Source: G965276765 sp965276825
GTDB lineage: Bacteria; Actinomycetota; Acidimicrobiia; Acidimicrobiales; Palsa-688
Direction: 5' to 3'
Length of the DNA: 64,000 nucleotides
NCBI GenBank assembly: GCA_965276825.1
Contig: OZ255630.1
Coordinates: 3,162,001 to 3,226,000, forward strand
Shown here in pieces: positions 32,338 through 39,900 of this stretch. Both the position numbers and the translations under genes were made by a program. Below the pieces are notes generated by a model. That model was not told the DNA's origin. It made no database searches and saw only the letters and a list, made by a program, of their open reading frames with translations. Position 1 is the stretch's first letter. Every line of letters begins with the position of its first letter.

Positions 32338-33129
32338 GTGAGCGCGACGAAGGGGCGAGTGGACCAGCAGCCCGCGGGGCCGACGTACCCGATCGAGTCG
32401 GTCGACAACGTCCTCCGGCTGCTGCTGATGGTCTCCGACCGCAGGCAGATCCGCGTGTCCGAGGCTGCGGCCGATCTCGGCACGGCCGTGTCGACGGCCC
32501 ACCGGCTCCTGGCCATGCTGACCCACCACGGGTTCGTGACCCAGGACGCCGAGAGCAAGGTGTACCGGGCAGGGCCCGTCCTGCTGCGGATCGGGTTGGC
32601 GGCGGCGCGCAACTCCGACATCCGCACGTTGGTCCGGCCGCTGGCCGACGAGTTGCGGGACCAGACGGGCGAGACGGTGCACGTGGCCGTGCTGCAGGGA
32701 GACGAGATGCTCTTCCTGGTCTGCGCGGAGAGCCCCAACGCATTGCGGGTGGCCTCGCGCGTCGGGACGCTGATGTGGGCCCACTGCACCTCAGTGGGCA
32801 AGGCGTGGTTGGCCTGCGAGACCGACGAGGCGTTGAAGAGCCTGTACCCGTCGCCGAAGATCCCGGCGCTCACCGACCGATCCATCACGTCACGAGCGGT
32901 GCTGCTGCGCGAGCTCGCCGAGGTCAGGCAGCAGGGATTTGCTCGCAACGTGGGCGAGAGCGAGCTCGGCGTCGGTTCGGTCAGCGCCGCCGCGCGCGAC
33001 GCCGCCGGGCGACCCGTCGCATCCATCAGTGTGTCGATCCCGCTGGTGCGGATGTCCGACGACCGATGGGGCGTGCTGACCGAGGCGGTGCTGCGGAGTC
33101 GCGCCGCCATCGAGTCCTCGCTGCCCTGA
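32338..33129 (+). CDS. IclR-family transcriptional regulator
   Basis: A 263-residue regulator from GTG 32338. The N-terminal winged helix is IESVDNVLRLLLMVSDRRQI followed by RVSEAAADLGTAVSTAHRLL. The effector-binding domain includes RPLADELRDQTGETVHVAVL, MWAHCTSVGKAWLA and ASISVSIPLVRM. IclR proteins commonly control aromatic catabolism and bind GGAAA-type palindromes; the GAAGAA-N4-TTTCTG motif in this locus has a comparable core. Its central position between the TauD gene and operon 2 makes it the leading candidate regulator of the locus. Confidence 0.9.
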   Translation: MSATKGRVDQQPAGPTYPIESVDNVLRLLLMVSDRRQIRVSEAAADLGTAVSTAHRLLAMLTHHGFVTQDAESKVYRAGPVLLRIGLAAARNSDIRTLVRPLADELRDQTGETVHVAVLQGDEMLFLVCAESPNALRVASRVGTLMWAHCTSVGKAWLACETDEALKSLYPSPKIPALTDRSITSRAVLLRELAEVRQQGFARNVGESELGVGSVSAAARDAAGRPVASISVSIPLVRMSDDRWGVLTEAVLRSRAAIESSLP

Positions 33130-33173
33130 TCGGGGACCGACCACCCGCCGCCGGTCCGGCCGGCTGAGGGCCC

Positions 33174-33219
33174 TTGACACCCTCCTCCGACCACTCCTAC
33201 TGTGAAGAAACAGTTTCTG
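33174..33219 (+). promoter_or_regulatory. Promoter and regulon operator, site B (operon 2)
   Basis: TTGACA (33174-33179) and TACTGT (33198-33203) are 18 bases apart, with an extended ACTCC before the -10. GTGAAGAAACAGTTTCTG (33202-33219) overlaps the -10 end; its core AGAAAC-A-GTTTCT is a perfect palindrome. It drives the operon starting at 33259. Confidence 0.78.
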
Positions 33220-33258
33220 ACGCGTCCGCACCGGCCGCGGGGGAGGGCACGGGGGTCG

Positions 33259-34275
33259 ATGGTCGATGCGACACGATGGGTCTCCGAACACGAGGTGATC
33301 TCGTTGCTCGGCCTCGACGACGCCATCGCCGCGCTGCGCCGGGGATTCGAGGCCGAGGGCACCGCGAGGGCGCACGCGCTCGAGAAGACGATGCTCGGCT
33401 ACGACGGGCACTCGACCCTCCATGCCATCGGAGCAGCCTTCCCCGATGACCATCTCGTCGGCACCAAGACCTGGACGCACACGCCAGGGGGGGCCGACCC
33501 GGCTCTGCTCCTCTTCGACACCCGGACGGGCGGCCTGATCGCCGTCATCGAGGCCTTCGCGCTCGGGCAGCTTCGGACGGCGGGCACCGCGGCGCTCGCC
33601 ACCGACCTGCTGGCCCGGAGCGACGCCGCTCGCATGGCCGTGATCGGCACGGGCAAGCAGGCGCTCGCGCAGGTCGCGGCCGTGGCCCACGTGCGCTCGC
33701 TCACCGACGTCGCGGCCTACAGCCGTGACGCCGGCCGGCGGGGCGAGTTCGCGCAACGCGTCACCGCCGAGCTCGGCGTGCGTTGTCACGCCACCGCCTC
33801 CGCCGCAGAGGCCATCGACGGCGCCGACATCGTCACCCTCGTGACCCGGGCGACCGAGCCGGTGCTGACCTCGGGGCTGCTCGGCGCCGGGGTCCACGTC
33901 AACGCTGTCGGCGCCATCGACCTCGAGCGCCGCGAGTTCGAGCCGGGCATCCTCGCCCGCTGCGCCCGTGTCGTGACCGACAGCCTTCCGCAGGTCCGGA
34001 ACCTGTCGAGCGAGTTTCGGGCGTTCTACGGTGACGATCTGGACGCATGGCGGGCGGTGCGCCCGCTCGGTGCGGTGGTCGCTGACGCCGAGCAGGAGGG
34101 GCGAGACCCTGCGGCGGTCACCTTGTTCAAGGGGATGGGCTCGGGTGTGGAGGACGTGGCCCTCGGCGTGGCGATCCTCTCCCGACTCCACGAGCGGGGC
34201 CCGGCTATCAGCATCCAACGACACGGTCGGGCCAGGGTCGACCTGGTCGGGCCGTCGTCCGTGAGCCATCGATGA
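33259..34275 (+). CDS. Ornithine cyclodeaminase/mu-crystallin family protein
   Basis: A 338-residue Rossmann protein from ATG 33259. An earlier in-frame GTG lies inside the operator and is rejected. The NAD-binding motif is MAVIGTGKQALAQVAAVAHV; other family segments are LLGLDDAIAALRRGFEAEG, TKTWTHTPGGADPALLLFD and AFALGQLRTAGTAALATDLL. Members act as cyclodeaminases, imine reductases or ketimine enzymes. A nitrogen-containing intermediate in this pathway would explain its presence, but it could also be a dehydrogenase. It is first in operon 2. Confidence 0.85.
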   Translation: MVDATRWVSEHEVISLLGLDDAIAALRRGFEAEGTARAHALEKTMLGYDGHSTLHAIGAAFPDDHLVGTKTWTHTPGGADPALLLFDTRTGGLIAVIEAFALGQLRTAGTAALATDLLARSDAARMAVIGTGKQALAQVAAVAHVRSLTDVAAYSRDAGRRGEFAQRVTAELGVRCHATASAAEAIDGADIVTLVTRATEPVLTSGLLGAGVHVNAVGAIDLERREFEPGILARCARVVTDSLPQVRNLSSEFRAFYGDDLDAWRAVRPLGAVVADAEQEGRDPAAVTLFKGMGSGVEDVALGVAILSRLHERGPAISIQRHGRARVDLVGPSSVSHR

Positions 34276-34294
34276 GGAAGGGTGGTCAGCGACC

Positions 34295-35437
34295 ATGACA
34301 GATCAGATGCAAGAGGCGGCGGAGGTCTCGGCCCTGGGGGGCGCAGAGACGCCGACGGCCAGGTTCGTCGACCGGGTCGGGGCAACGTCGCCGACCATCG
34401 ACGAGGAGACCTGGCCGCCGCTGGTGATACCGGCCGCACAGATCGCCGCCGAGGTCGAACGGCTCTCCGAGGTGGCACGCCCACAGGACGGTCGAAGGTC
34501 CTCGTGGATCGTGCATCCGCGCGCCGAGGCGCCCGGTCTCGGCCTGGCGCCGGGGATCCGTGTCAGTCTCGACGTGCTGCTCCCCGGTGAGCGCACCGCC
34601 GCCATCCGGCACAACTCGTCGCAGGTGTGCTTCTGCATCGAAGGCGGTGGATTCTCGGTGGTCGGAGGGAGGAAGATCGCCTTCGAGCGCTACGACGTCT
34701 GGTTCAACCCGGCACTCACGACCTACGTGCACGAGAACGACACGTCTGCTCGTCAGGTGCGCCTGACCTACTCCAACGCGCCGATGCTCGAGAAGATCCG
34801 GGTCCACTACGTCGACGAGCAACCTCCTGAGGAGTCCCCCGTGCTCGCCGCGACGGCCGACGAGATCAAGCCCCATCCGGTCGCCCACGTCTTCCCCCTC
34901 GGGGGCGACGGGCCGATGCTCATGTCCTACGAGCGACTCATCAACCCGGAGGTGGTCGAGCAGCATCCGATCCACTGGCCGTGGGAGGACGTGAAGCAGG
35001 AGCTCGACAAGCTCACCGCGCTCGGTCCGGCCTACCGCGGCCGACGCCTCTACCTGCTCTACAACCCGGCGACGGGACGCACCAACGGCACGACCAACAA
35101 CTTCTTCGCCACGATGACGGTACGGCCTCCGGGCATCGTGGACCGGCCGCACCGCCATGCGTCGGCCGCCATCAACTACTTCTTCTCCGGGAGCGGGTGG
35201 AGCCGCGTCGCCGGGAAGCGCTACGAGTGGGCCGCCGGCGATCTGATGCTGACAGCGCCCGGATGGTCGATCCACAACCATGCCTCCAACGACGAGCCGG
35301 TCTACGAGCTCACCATCCAGGACAGCCCGCTCCATCTGGCCATGGACTCCCTGATGTGGCAGGAGGACCTCAAGTCGCCGCCGCGGCTGCTCGGCTCGCA
35401 GCGGGGCTTCGACACCAACCGCGAGTTGGAGGAGTGA
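34295..35437 (+). CDS. Gentisate 1,2-dioxygenase-like bicupin
   Basis: A 380-residue protein with two cupin barrels. The second has clear metal-binding residues and the gentisate-dioxygenase-like pattern RPHRHASAAINYFFSG, then YEWAAGDLMLTAPGWSIHNH. The first (RHNSSQVCFCIEGGGFSVVG) lacks the usual H-X-H, as in many gentisate dioxygenases where only one barrel is active. Ring cleavage of a hydroxylated aromatic acid is therefore the likely reaction. Its stop overlaps the next GTG. Confidence 0.72.
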   Translation: MTDQMQEAAEVSALGGAETPTARFVDRVGATSPTIDEETWPPLVIPAAQIAAEVERLSEVARPQDGRRSSWIVHPRAEAPGLGLAPGIRVSLDVLLPGERTAAIRHNSSQVCFCIEGGGFSVVGGRKIAFERYDVWFNPALTTYVHENDTSARQVRLTYSNAPMLEKIRVHYVDEQPPEESPVLAATADEIKPHPVAHVFPLGGDGPMLMSYERLINPEVVEQHPIHWPWEDVKQELDKLTALGPAYRGRRLYLLYNPATGRTNGTTNNFFATMTVRPPGIVDRPHRHASAAINYFFSGSGWSRVAGKRYEWAAGDLMLTAPGWSIHNHASNDEPVYELTIQDSPLHLAMDSLMWQEDLKSPPRLLGSQRGFDTNRELEE

Positions 35438-36336
35438 TCCGGCTCGCGGGCACGGACCTGGTGGGCTCCTACACGCCTGTGGTCACGCCCTTCTCCGACG
35501 GGGAGGTCGACCTCGCCACCTACGAGGCGCTGGTGGAGCGCCAGGCCAGTGAGGGGTCGCAGGGGATCGTGGTCACCGGGACCAGCGGTGAGCCGAGCGT
35601 CCTCACGCAACGCGAGCGCCTCGAGCTCGTCCGCTCGGCGACCGGGGCGGCGGCCGGGCGCATACCGGTCGTCGCGGCCACCGGCACCGACTCGTATGCC
35701 GAGACCCTCGAGCTCTCACTGGGAGCGGTACGCGCCGGCGCCGACGCCGTCCTGATCGTCACGCCGTTCTACATCCGGCCGCCGCAGCGCGGGCTCGAGG
35801 AGTACTTCGTGCGCCTCGCCGCCCAGATCGACCGACCGGTGCTGATCTACCACATCCCGGGTCGTGCGGCCGTGGCCCTGGAGGCGTCGACCATCGAGGC
35901 CATCGCCCTTCGGGCCGACAACCTCGTCGGGATGAAGCATGCGTCGGCGGACCTCGGGTTGGTCGCCGACGTGCACGGTCGCCTGGGGCCGGACTTCCGG
36001 GTGTTCGTGGGCCTCGAGGAGCTGAGCCTGCCCATGCTCGCCATCGGTGCGCAAGGGCTGATCAACGCGGTCGGCAACCTGGTGCCCGGCAGGGTCGCGG
36101 CGTTGTGGCAGGCCGTCGACGACAGTGACCTGGTCTCGGCCCGCAAGATCAACGCGGAGCTGTGGGAGCTCAACAAGTCGGTCTTCTTCGATACCAATCC
36201 CATCCCGATCAAGTACATGTTGCGGAAGATGGGCGTGATCCCCAACAACGAGCATCGTCTGCCGATGGTGAGCGCCACGCCGGAGCTCGAGTCGCGCCTC
36301 GACGGTGTGCTCGAGCGGGCTGGGCTGCTGCGATGA
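35434..36336 (+). CDS. DapA-family (class I) aldolase/lyase
   Basis: A 300-residue TIM-barrel enzyme of the dihydrodipicolinate synthase superfamily. The GTSGE loop is in IVVTGTSGEPSVLTQRERL, the proton-relay tyrosine in PVLIYHIPGRAAVAL and the Schiff-base lysine in NLVGMKHASADLGLV. Relatives include hydratase-aldolases that split pyruvate or a semialdehyde from ring-cleavage products. In operon 2 it could cleave the product of the bicupin; the substrate is not determined by sequence. Confidence 0.85.
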   Translation: MIRLAGTDLVGSYTPVVTPFSDGEVDLATYEALVERQASEGSQGIVVTGTSGEPSVLTQRERLELVRSATGAAAGRIPVVAATGTDSYAETLELSLGAVRAGADAVLIVTPFYIRPPQRGLEEYFVRLAAQIDRPVLIYHIPGRAAVALEASTIEAIALRADNLVGMKHASADLGLVADVHGRLGPDFRVFVGLEELSLPMLAIGAQGLINAVGNLVPGRVAALWQAVDDSDLVSARKINAELWELNKSVFFDTNPIPIKYMLRKMGVIPNNEHRLPMVSATPELESRLDGVLERAGLLR

Positions 36337-37316
36337 ACGTCGCGCTGACGATGGCCATGAGCGGCTACGACCACGTGCGTGACCTGGAGTCGGGAGTGGT
36401 GCCGGTCGAGGGCGTCGACCTGACCGCCCTGACGTTGCCCGTCGAGGAGATCTTCTTTCGCTTCCTGAAGTACCGCGAGTGGCACGTCTCGGAGCTGTCG
36501 CTGGCCAAGTACGTCGCCTTGCGGGCTGCGGGTGACACCAGCCTGACCGCCATCCCCGTGTTCCCGTCGCGCGTCTGCCGTCACTCCTCGATCTTCGTGA
36601 GGAGAGGGGGGCCGACCGATCCCAAGGAGCTGGCCGGGGCGCGCATCGGTGTGCCCGAGTGGGCGCAGACGGCTTCGGTGTACACGCGTGCCCTGCTGGT
36701 GCACGAGTGGGGCATACCGCTCGACGACGTGACCTGGTTCCAGGCCGGGGTCAACACCCCGGGCCGCGAGGAGAAGGTGGCCGTCGAGCCCCCCGCCGGC
36801 GTCTCGTTGACCTCCGTCCCCGACCGCTCGCTCGACGAGATGCTGCTCGCCGGGGACCTCGACGCCGTCTTCTCGGCGCACCCCCCCGAGAGCTTCGGAC
36901 GCGGCGACGGTGGGATCGTGCGGCTCTTCCCCGACTTCCAGCCGCTCGAGCTCGAGTACGTCACGCGCACCGGGATCTTTCCCATCATGCACATCACGGT
37001 GATCAGGTCCGATGTCCTCGAGGCCGCTCCCTGGGTCGCCGGCAACCTCCTCACCGCGTTCGAGGAGGCCAAGCGCCGCAGCCTGGAGCGACTCTCGGAG
37101 ATGACCGCCAGTCGGATCCCGCTGCCGTGGATCCCGAGCCTGGTCGAGCAGATGCGCCAGCTGCTCGGGCCCGATCCGTGGCCCTACGGCGTGGACGCCA
37201 ACCGCGTGACCCTCCAGGCGTTCACCCGCTGGGCCCACGAGCAGGGGGTGGCGTCGCGGCTCGTCGAGCCCGACGAGCTCTTCGCTCCCCAGGTGCTCGG
37301 GCAGTACCGGGTCTGA
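36333..37316 (+). CDS. 4,5-dihydroxyphthalate decarboxylase-like protein
   Basis: A 327-residue protein with a periplasmic-binding-protein-like fold but no signal peptide. It matches the 4,5-dihydroxyphthalate decarboxylase (Pht5-type) pattern: LTALTLPVEEIFFRFLKYRE, IPVFPSRVCRHSSIFVRRGG, ARIGVPEWAQTASVYTRALL, FSAHPPESFGRGDGG and EYVTRTGIFPIMHITVIRSD. Family enzymes remove a carboxyl group from hydroxylated phthalates. This is a main reason to suspect a phthalate-like substrate, although the family is broad. It overlaps the aldolase gene by 4 bases. Confidence 0.8.
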   Translation: MNVALTMAMSGYDHVRDLESGVVPVEGVDLTALTLPVEEIFFRFLKYREWHVSELSLAKYVALRAAGDTSLTAIPVFPSRVCRHSSIFVRRGGPTDPKELAGARIGVPEWAQTASVYTRALLVHEWGIPLDDVTWFQAGVNTPGREEKVAVEPPAGVSLTSVPDRSLDEMLLAGDLDAVFSAHPPESFGRGDGGIVRLFPDFQPLELEYVTRTGIFPIMHITVIRSDVLEAAPWVAGNLLTAFEEAKRRSLERLSEMTASRIPLPWIPSLVEQMRQLLGPDPWPYGVDANRVTLQAFTRWAHEQGVASRLVEPDELFAPQVLGQYRV

Positions 37317-37384
37317 ACGGACCCGGGATCGGACGGCCCAGCGCGGGCGATCCGCCGTACCCCACCGTCGAAGGAGACCGCTCC

Positions 37385-38110
37385 GTGCAGGAGCTCCGCA
37401 ACCAGCTCGCCGCCGCCACCCGCATGCTCGTCGACGTCTCGATCCTGGGCTACAGCGGTCATCTGAGCGTGCGCATCCCGGGCTCGGACCGTCTGCTCAT
37501 CCAGCCGGTGGACGATCCCCGTGCCAGCCTGCGTCCGGACCGCATCCTGCTCGTCGACTTCGACGGCGTCGTGGTCGAGGGCGACGGGCGCCCACCCTCG
37601 GAGCTGGCCATCCACAGCGAGGTGTACCGAGCCCGGCCCGACGTCGGCGCCGTGGCGCACGTCCACCACGACCGCACGACGATGTTCACGATGGTCGAGG
37701 GCGGCGCCCTCGTCCCGGTCAAGAACCACGCCAGCCGCTGGGCCGCTGGGGTGCCCACCCACCCCGACCCTTCGCACATCTCCTCGACGGAGCAGGGCAG
37801 GGCGCTGGCGGCGACGCTCGGCGCGGCCCACGCCGCGTTGCTGCGCGGACACGGGGAGGTCGTCGTGGCCGAGTCGCTGCCCACCCTCTTCGCCGACGTG
37901 GTGCACTTCGTCGAGAACGCCGACGCCCTCGCCCACGCCACCCAGCTCGGCTCCGTCGTGCCCCTGACCGCCGCGGAGTGCGACCAGTTTTCCGCCACCT
38001 TCCAGCGCGACAGGCACGCCCGCAAGCTCTGGACCTACTTCACCTCCGTGGCGGTCGGGCGCGGCGTCCTGCCCGAGCACTGGCCCGACCTGGCCGAGGT
38101 GGAGGCTTGA
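37385..38110 (+). CDS. Class II aldolase/adducin-family protein (possible dihydroxyphthalate decarboxylase)
   Basis: A 241-residue metal-dependent lyase from GTG 37385 with an AGGAG ribosome site. Zinc-binding histidines appear in GAVAHVHHDRTTMFTMVEG and LRGHGEVVVAES; the early motif is DVSILGYSGHLSVRIPGSD. Besides sugar-phosphate aldolases, the family includes 3,4-dihydroxyphthalate decarboxylase, which would fit beside the preceding gene. Its stop codon lies in the first unit of the tandem promoter repeat. Confidence 0.82.
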   Translation: MQELRNQLAAATRMLVDVSILGYSGHLSVRIPGSDRLLIQPVDDPRASLRPDRILLVDFDGVVVEGDGRPPSELAIHSEVYRARPDVGAVAHVHHDRTTMFTMVEGGALVPVKNHASRWAAGVPTHPDPSHISSTEQGRALAATLGAAHAALLRGHGEVVVAESLPTLFADVVHFVENADALAHATQLGSVVPLTAAECDQFSATFQRDRHARKLWTYFTSVAVGRGVLPEHWPDLAEVEA

Positions 38111-38180
38111 CGGGCGGTCCGTCCTGGGCTCTTGACGGGCGGTCCGTCCTGTGCCCTTGACGGGCGGTCCGCCCGGTGCT
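38106..38180 (+). repeat. Three tandem 25-base repeats carrying -35 boxes
   Basis: Units at 38106-38130, 38131-38155 and 38156-38180 each begin CTTGACGGGCGGTCCG. Units 1 and 2 are nearly identical and unit 3 differs in its last third. Unit 1 starts in the stop codon of the preceding gene. Each holds a TTGACG, but only the third has a -10 at the right distance, so the UbiD promoter appears to have been duplicated at its upstream edge. Confidence 0.85.
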
Positions 38181-38201
38181 CTAGTGAAGAAAACGTTTCT
38201 G
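38157..38201 (+). promoter_or_regulatory. Promoter and regulon operator, site C (UbiD operon)
   Basis: TTGACG (38157-38162) is followed after 17 bases by TCTAGT (38180-38185), a weaker -10 than at sites A and B. GTGAAGAAAACGTTTCTG (38184-38201) contains the invariant GAAGAA-N4-TTTCTG and starts on the -10. The purine-rich GTGGAGGGGG about 10 bases downstream is a strong ribosome site. Confidence 0.72.
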
Positions 38202-38224
38202 TTGGCTAGTGGAGGGGGATCGCC

Positions 38225-38296
38225 ATGCGCAGGGGGCCGTGCGGGAAGTGGCGGCACGCCGAGGTGACGCCGTGCGTCGAGGGCCTCGCGTGGTGA
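38225..38296 (+). CDS. Short upstream reading frame (23 aa) coupled to the first UbiD gene
   Basis: The strongest ribosome site after the promoter (GGAGGGGG, 38211-38218) stands at proper distance from ATG 38225. The frame reads MRRGPCGKWRHAEVTPCVEG and ends in LAW; its TGA overlaps an in-frame GTG of UbiD (38293) as GTGA. It may be a leader peptide that couples translation of UbiD, or simply chance. I recognise no family. Confidence 0.35.
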   Translation: MRRGPCGKWRHAEVTPCVEGLAW

Positions 38297-39855
38297 CCCG
38301 ACCGGACGCGGTGCCCGACCACCTCGGTCTCGGACCGGAGGTGAAGCTCGGTCGCCTCGCCGCCGGAGGCGGCACGGATCCGGAGGCCGGAGGCGGCGTG
38401 GATGCGGAGAAGGTCCGCCTCGGGCTGCCCCACGACGACCTCAGGGACTGGCTGGAGATGGTGGACGCCATCGGCGACCTACGCGTCCTCGAGGGCGTCG
38501 ACCTCGACGACAACGTCGGGCGGATCACCGAGATGCTGCAGCACACCGAGGGCGCCCCGGCGGTGCTCTTCGACGCCCTCCCCGGCTTCGAGCGCGGTTG
38601 GCGCATCCTCGTCAACGCCCAGAGCGAGCGCCGCCGCCTGGCGGTGACCCTCGGGCTTCCCGTCGACATCTCCGTCTGGGACCTCATGGACGAGTGGGAG
38701 CGACGGATGGACACGGTCGTGCCCCTGCCGGTGGAGATGGTCGCCGACGATCCGTCGGTCGCCCCGATCACCGAGTCGGTCTCGTCGGGCACCGACGTCA
38801 ACCTGCTGGAGTTCCCGGTGCCGCTCTGGCATCCCCAGGACGGTGGCCGCTACCTCGGCACCGGTGACTGCGTCATCACCAAGGATCCCGACTCCGACTG
38901 GGTCAACATGGGCACGTACCGGGTGATGGTGCACGACGAGCGCCACACCGGCCTGTACATCTCGCCGGGCAAGCACGGTCGCATCCACCGGGACAAGGCC
39001 TTCGCCCGGGGTGAGCCGATGCCCGCCGTGGTGCTCTGCGGCATGGACCCCCTCCTGTTCGTGGGCAGCTGCCTGGAGATGGCCCCCGGGGTCAACGAGC
39101 TCGAGTGGGCGGGCGGCATGCGGGGCCGCCCCGTCGAGTGCATCCGAGGTCGGGCCACCGGCCTGCCCATCCCCGCCCGGGCCGAGATCGCTCTCGAGGG
39201 CGTCCTCTACCCGGACCAGCTCCGGCTCGAAGGACCGTTCGGTGAGTGGACGGGCTACTACGCGTCGGCCGCCCAGCAGGTGCCCGTCTTCGAGGTGCAG
39301 AACGTCTACCACCGCAGGGACCCGATCATCCTCGGCGTCCCGCCGGAGAAGCCGCCCTTCGAGGCCCACCGCTTCCGGCAGTACCTGCGCAGCGCCAACC
39401 TCCGCCGCGAGCTCCGCCGGGTCGGGGTCCCGGATGTGACCGCGGCCTGGTGCCACGGCGTCGGCGGATGCCGACTCTTCAACGTCGTCGCCATCAAGCA
39501 GCGCTACCCCGGCCACGCCGTGCAGGCCGGCCACGTGGCCAGCTCCTGTCGGGCCGGCGCCTACCTGGGCCGCATCATCGTGGTGGTCGACGACGACGTC
39601 GATGTGTCCGACCTGAGCGAGGTGATCTGGGCCATCTGCACCCGATCGGATCCCGAGCGCGACTTCGAGATGATCCGCCGGGCCTGGAGCGGACCGCTCG
39701 ACCCGGCCATCGAGCCCGGGCACAAAGGATTCAACTCCCGGGTGATCATCGACGCCACCCGCCCGTGGGAGTGGAAGGACGGCTTCCCCGACGCCATCGG
39801 GCCGGATCCGGCGGAGAAGAGCATCACCCGGGAGCGGTGGTCGTGGCTCCTCTGA
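38293..39855 (+). CDS. ubiD: UbiD-family prenyl-FMN decarboxylase, paralogue 1
   Basis: A 520-residue protein from GTG 38293; a start at GTG 38209 is open too. UbiD motifs are complete. WVNMGTYRVMVHD holds the prenyl-FMN-contact arginine, SPGKHGRIHRDKAF is a family loop, LEGPFGEWTGYYAS holds the catalytic E-X4-E glutamates, and AGAYLGRIIVVVDDDVDVSD follows. UbiD enzymes reversibly decarboxylate aromatic, heteroaromatic or acrylic acids. It has about 100 extra N-terminal residues rich in glycine and alanine before the usual LRDWLEMVDAIGDL. It pairs with a second UbiD 45 bases downstream and a UbiX in operon 1. Confidence 0.9.
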   Translation: MTRPDAVPDHLGLGPEVKLGRLAAGGGTDPEAGGGVDAEKVRLGLPHDDLRDWLEMVDAIGDLRVLEGVDLDDNVGRITEMLQHTEGAPAVLFDALPGFERGWRILVNAQSERRRLAVTLGLPVDISVWDLMDEWERRMDTVVPLPVEMVADDPSVAPITESVSSGTDVNLLEFPVPLWHPQDGGRYLGTGDCVITKDPDSDWVNMGTYRVMVHDERHTGLYISPGKHGRIHRDKAFARGEPMPAVVLCGMDPLLFVGSCLEMAPGVNELEWAGGMRGRPVECIRGRATGLPIPARAEIALEGVLYPDQLRLEGPFGEWTGYYASAAQQVPVFEVQNVYHRRDPIILGVPPEKPPFEAHRFRQYLRSANLRRELRRVGVPDVTAAWCHGVGGCRLFNVVAIKQRYPGHAVQAGHVASSCRAGAYLGRIIVVVDDDVDVSDLSEVIWAICTRSDPERDFEMIRRAWSGPLDPAIEPGHKGFNSRVIIDATRPWEWKDGFPDAIGPDPAEKSITRERWSWLL

Positions 39856-39900
39856 GTCCGCCACCCCGAACAGACCGACAACGAGAGGAGCACGGATACG

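Noticed and set aside
33202..33258. Upstream GTG start for the OCD-like gene
   Set aside because: That GTG lies inside the operator and next to the -10, so it would not be in the transcript as a usable start; ATG 33259 is better placed.
38106..38180. CRISPR array
   Set aside because: The three repeats are directly adjacent without spacers and no cas genes occur in the window.
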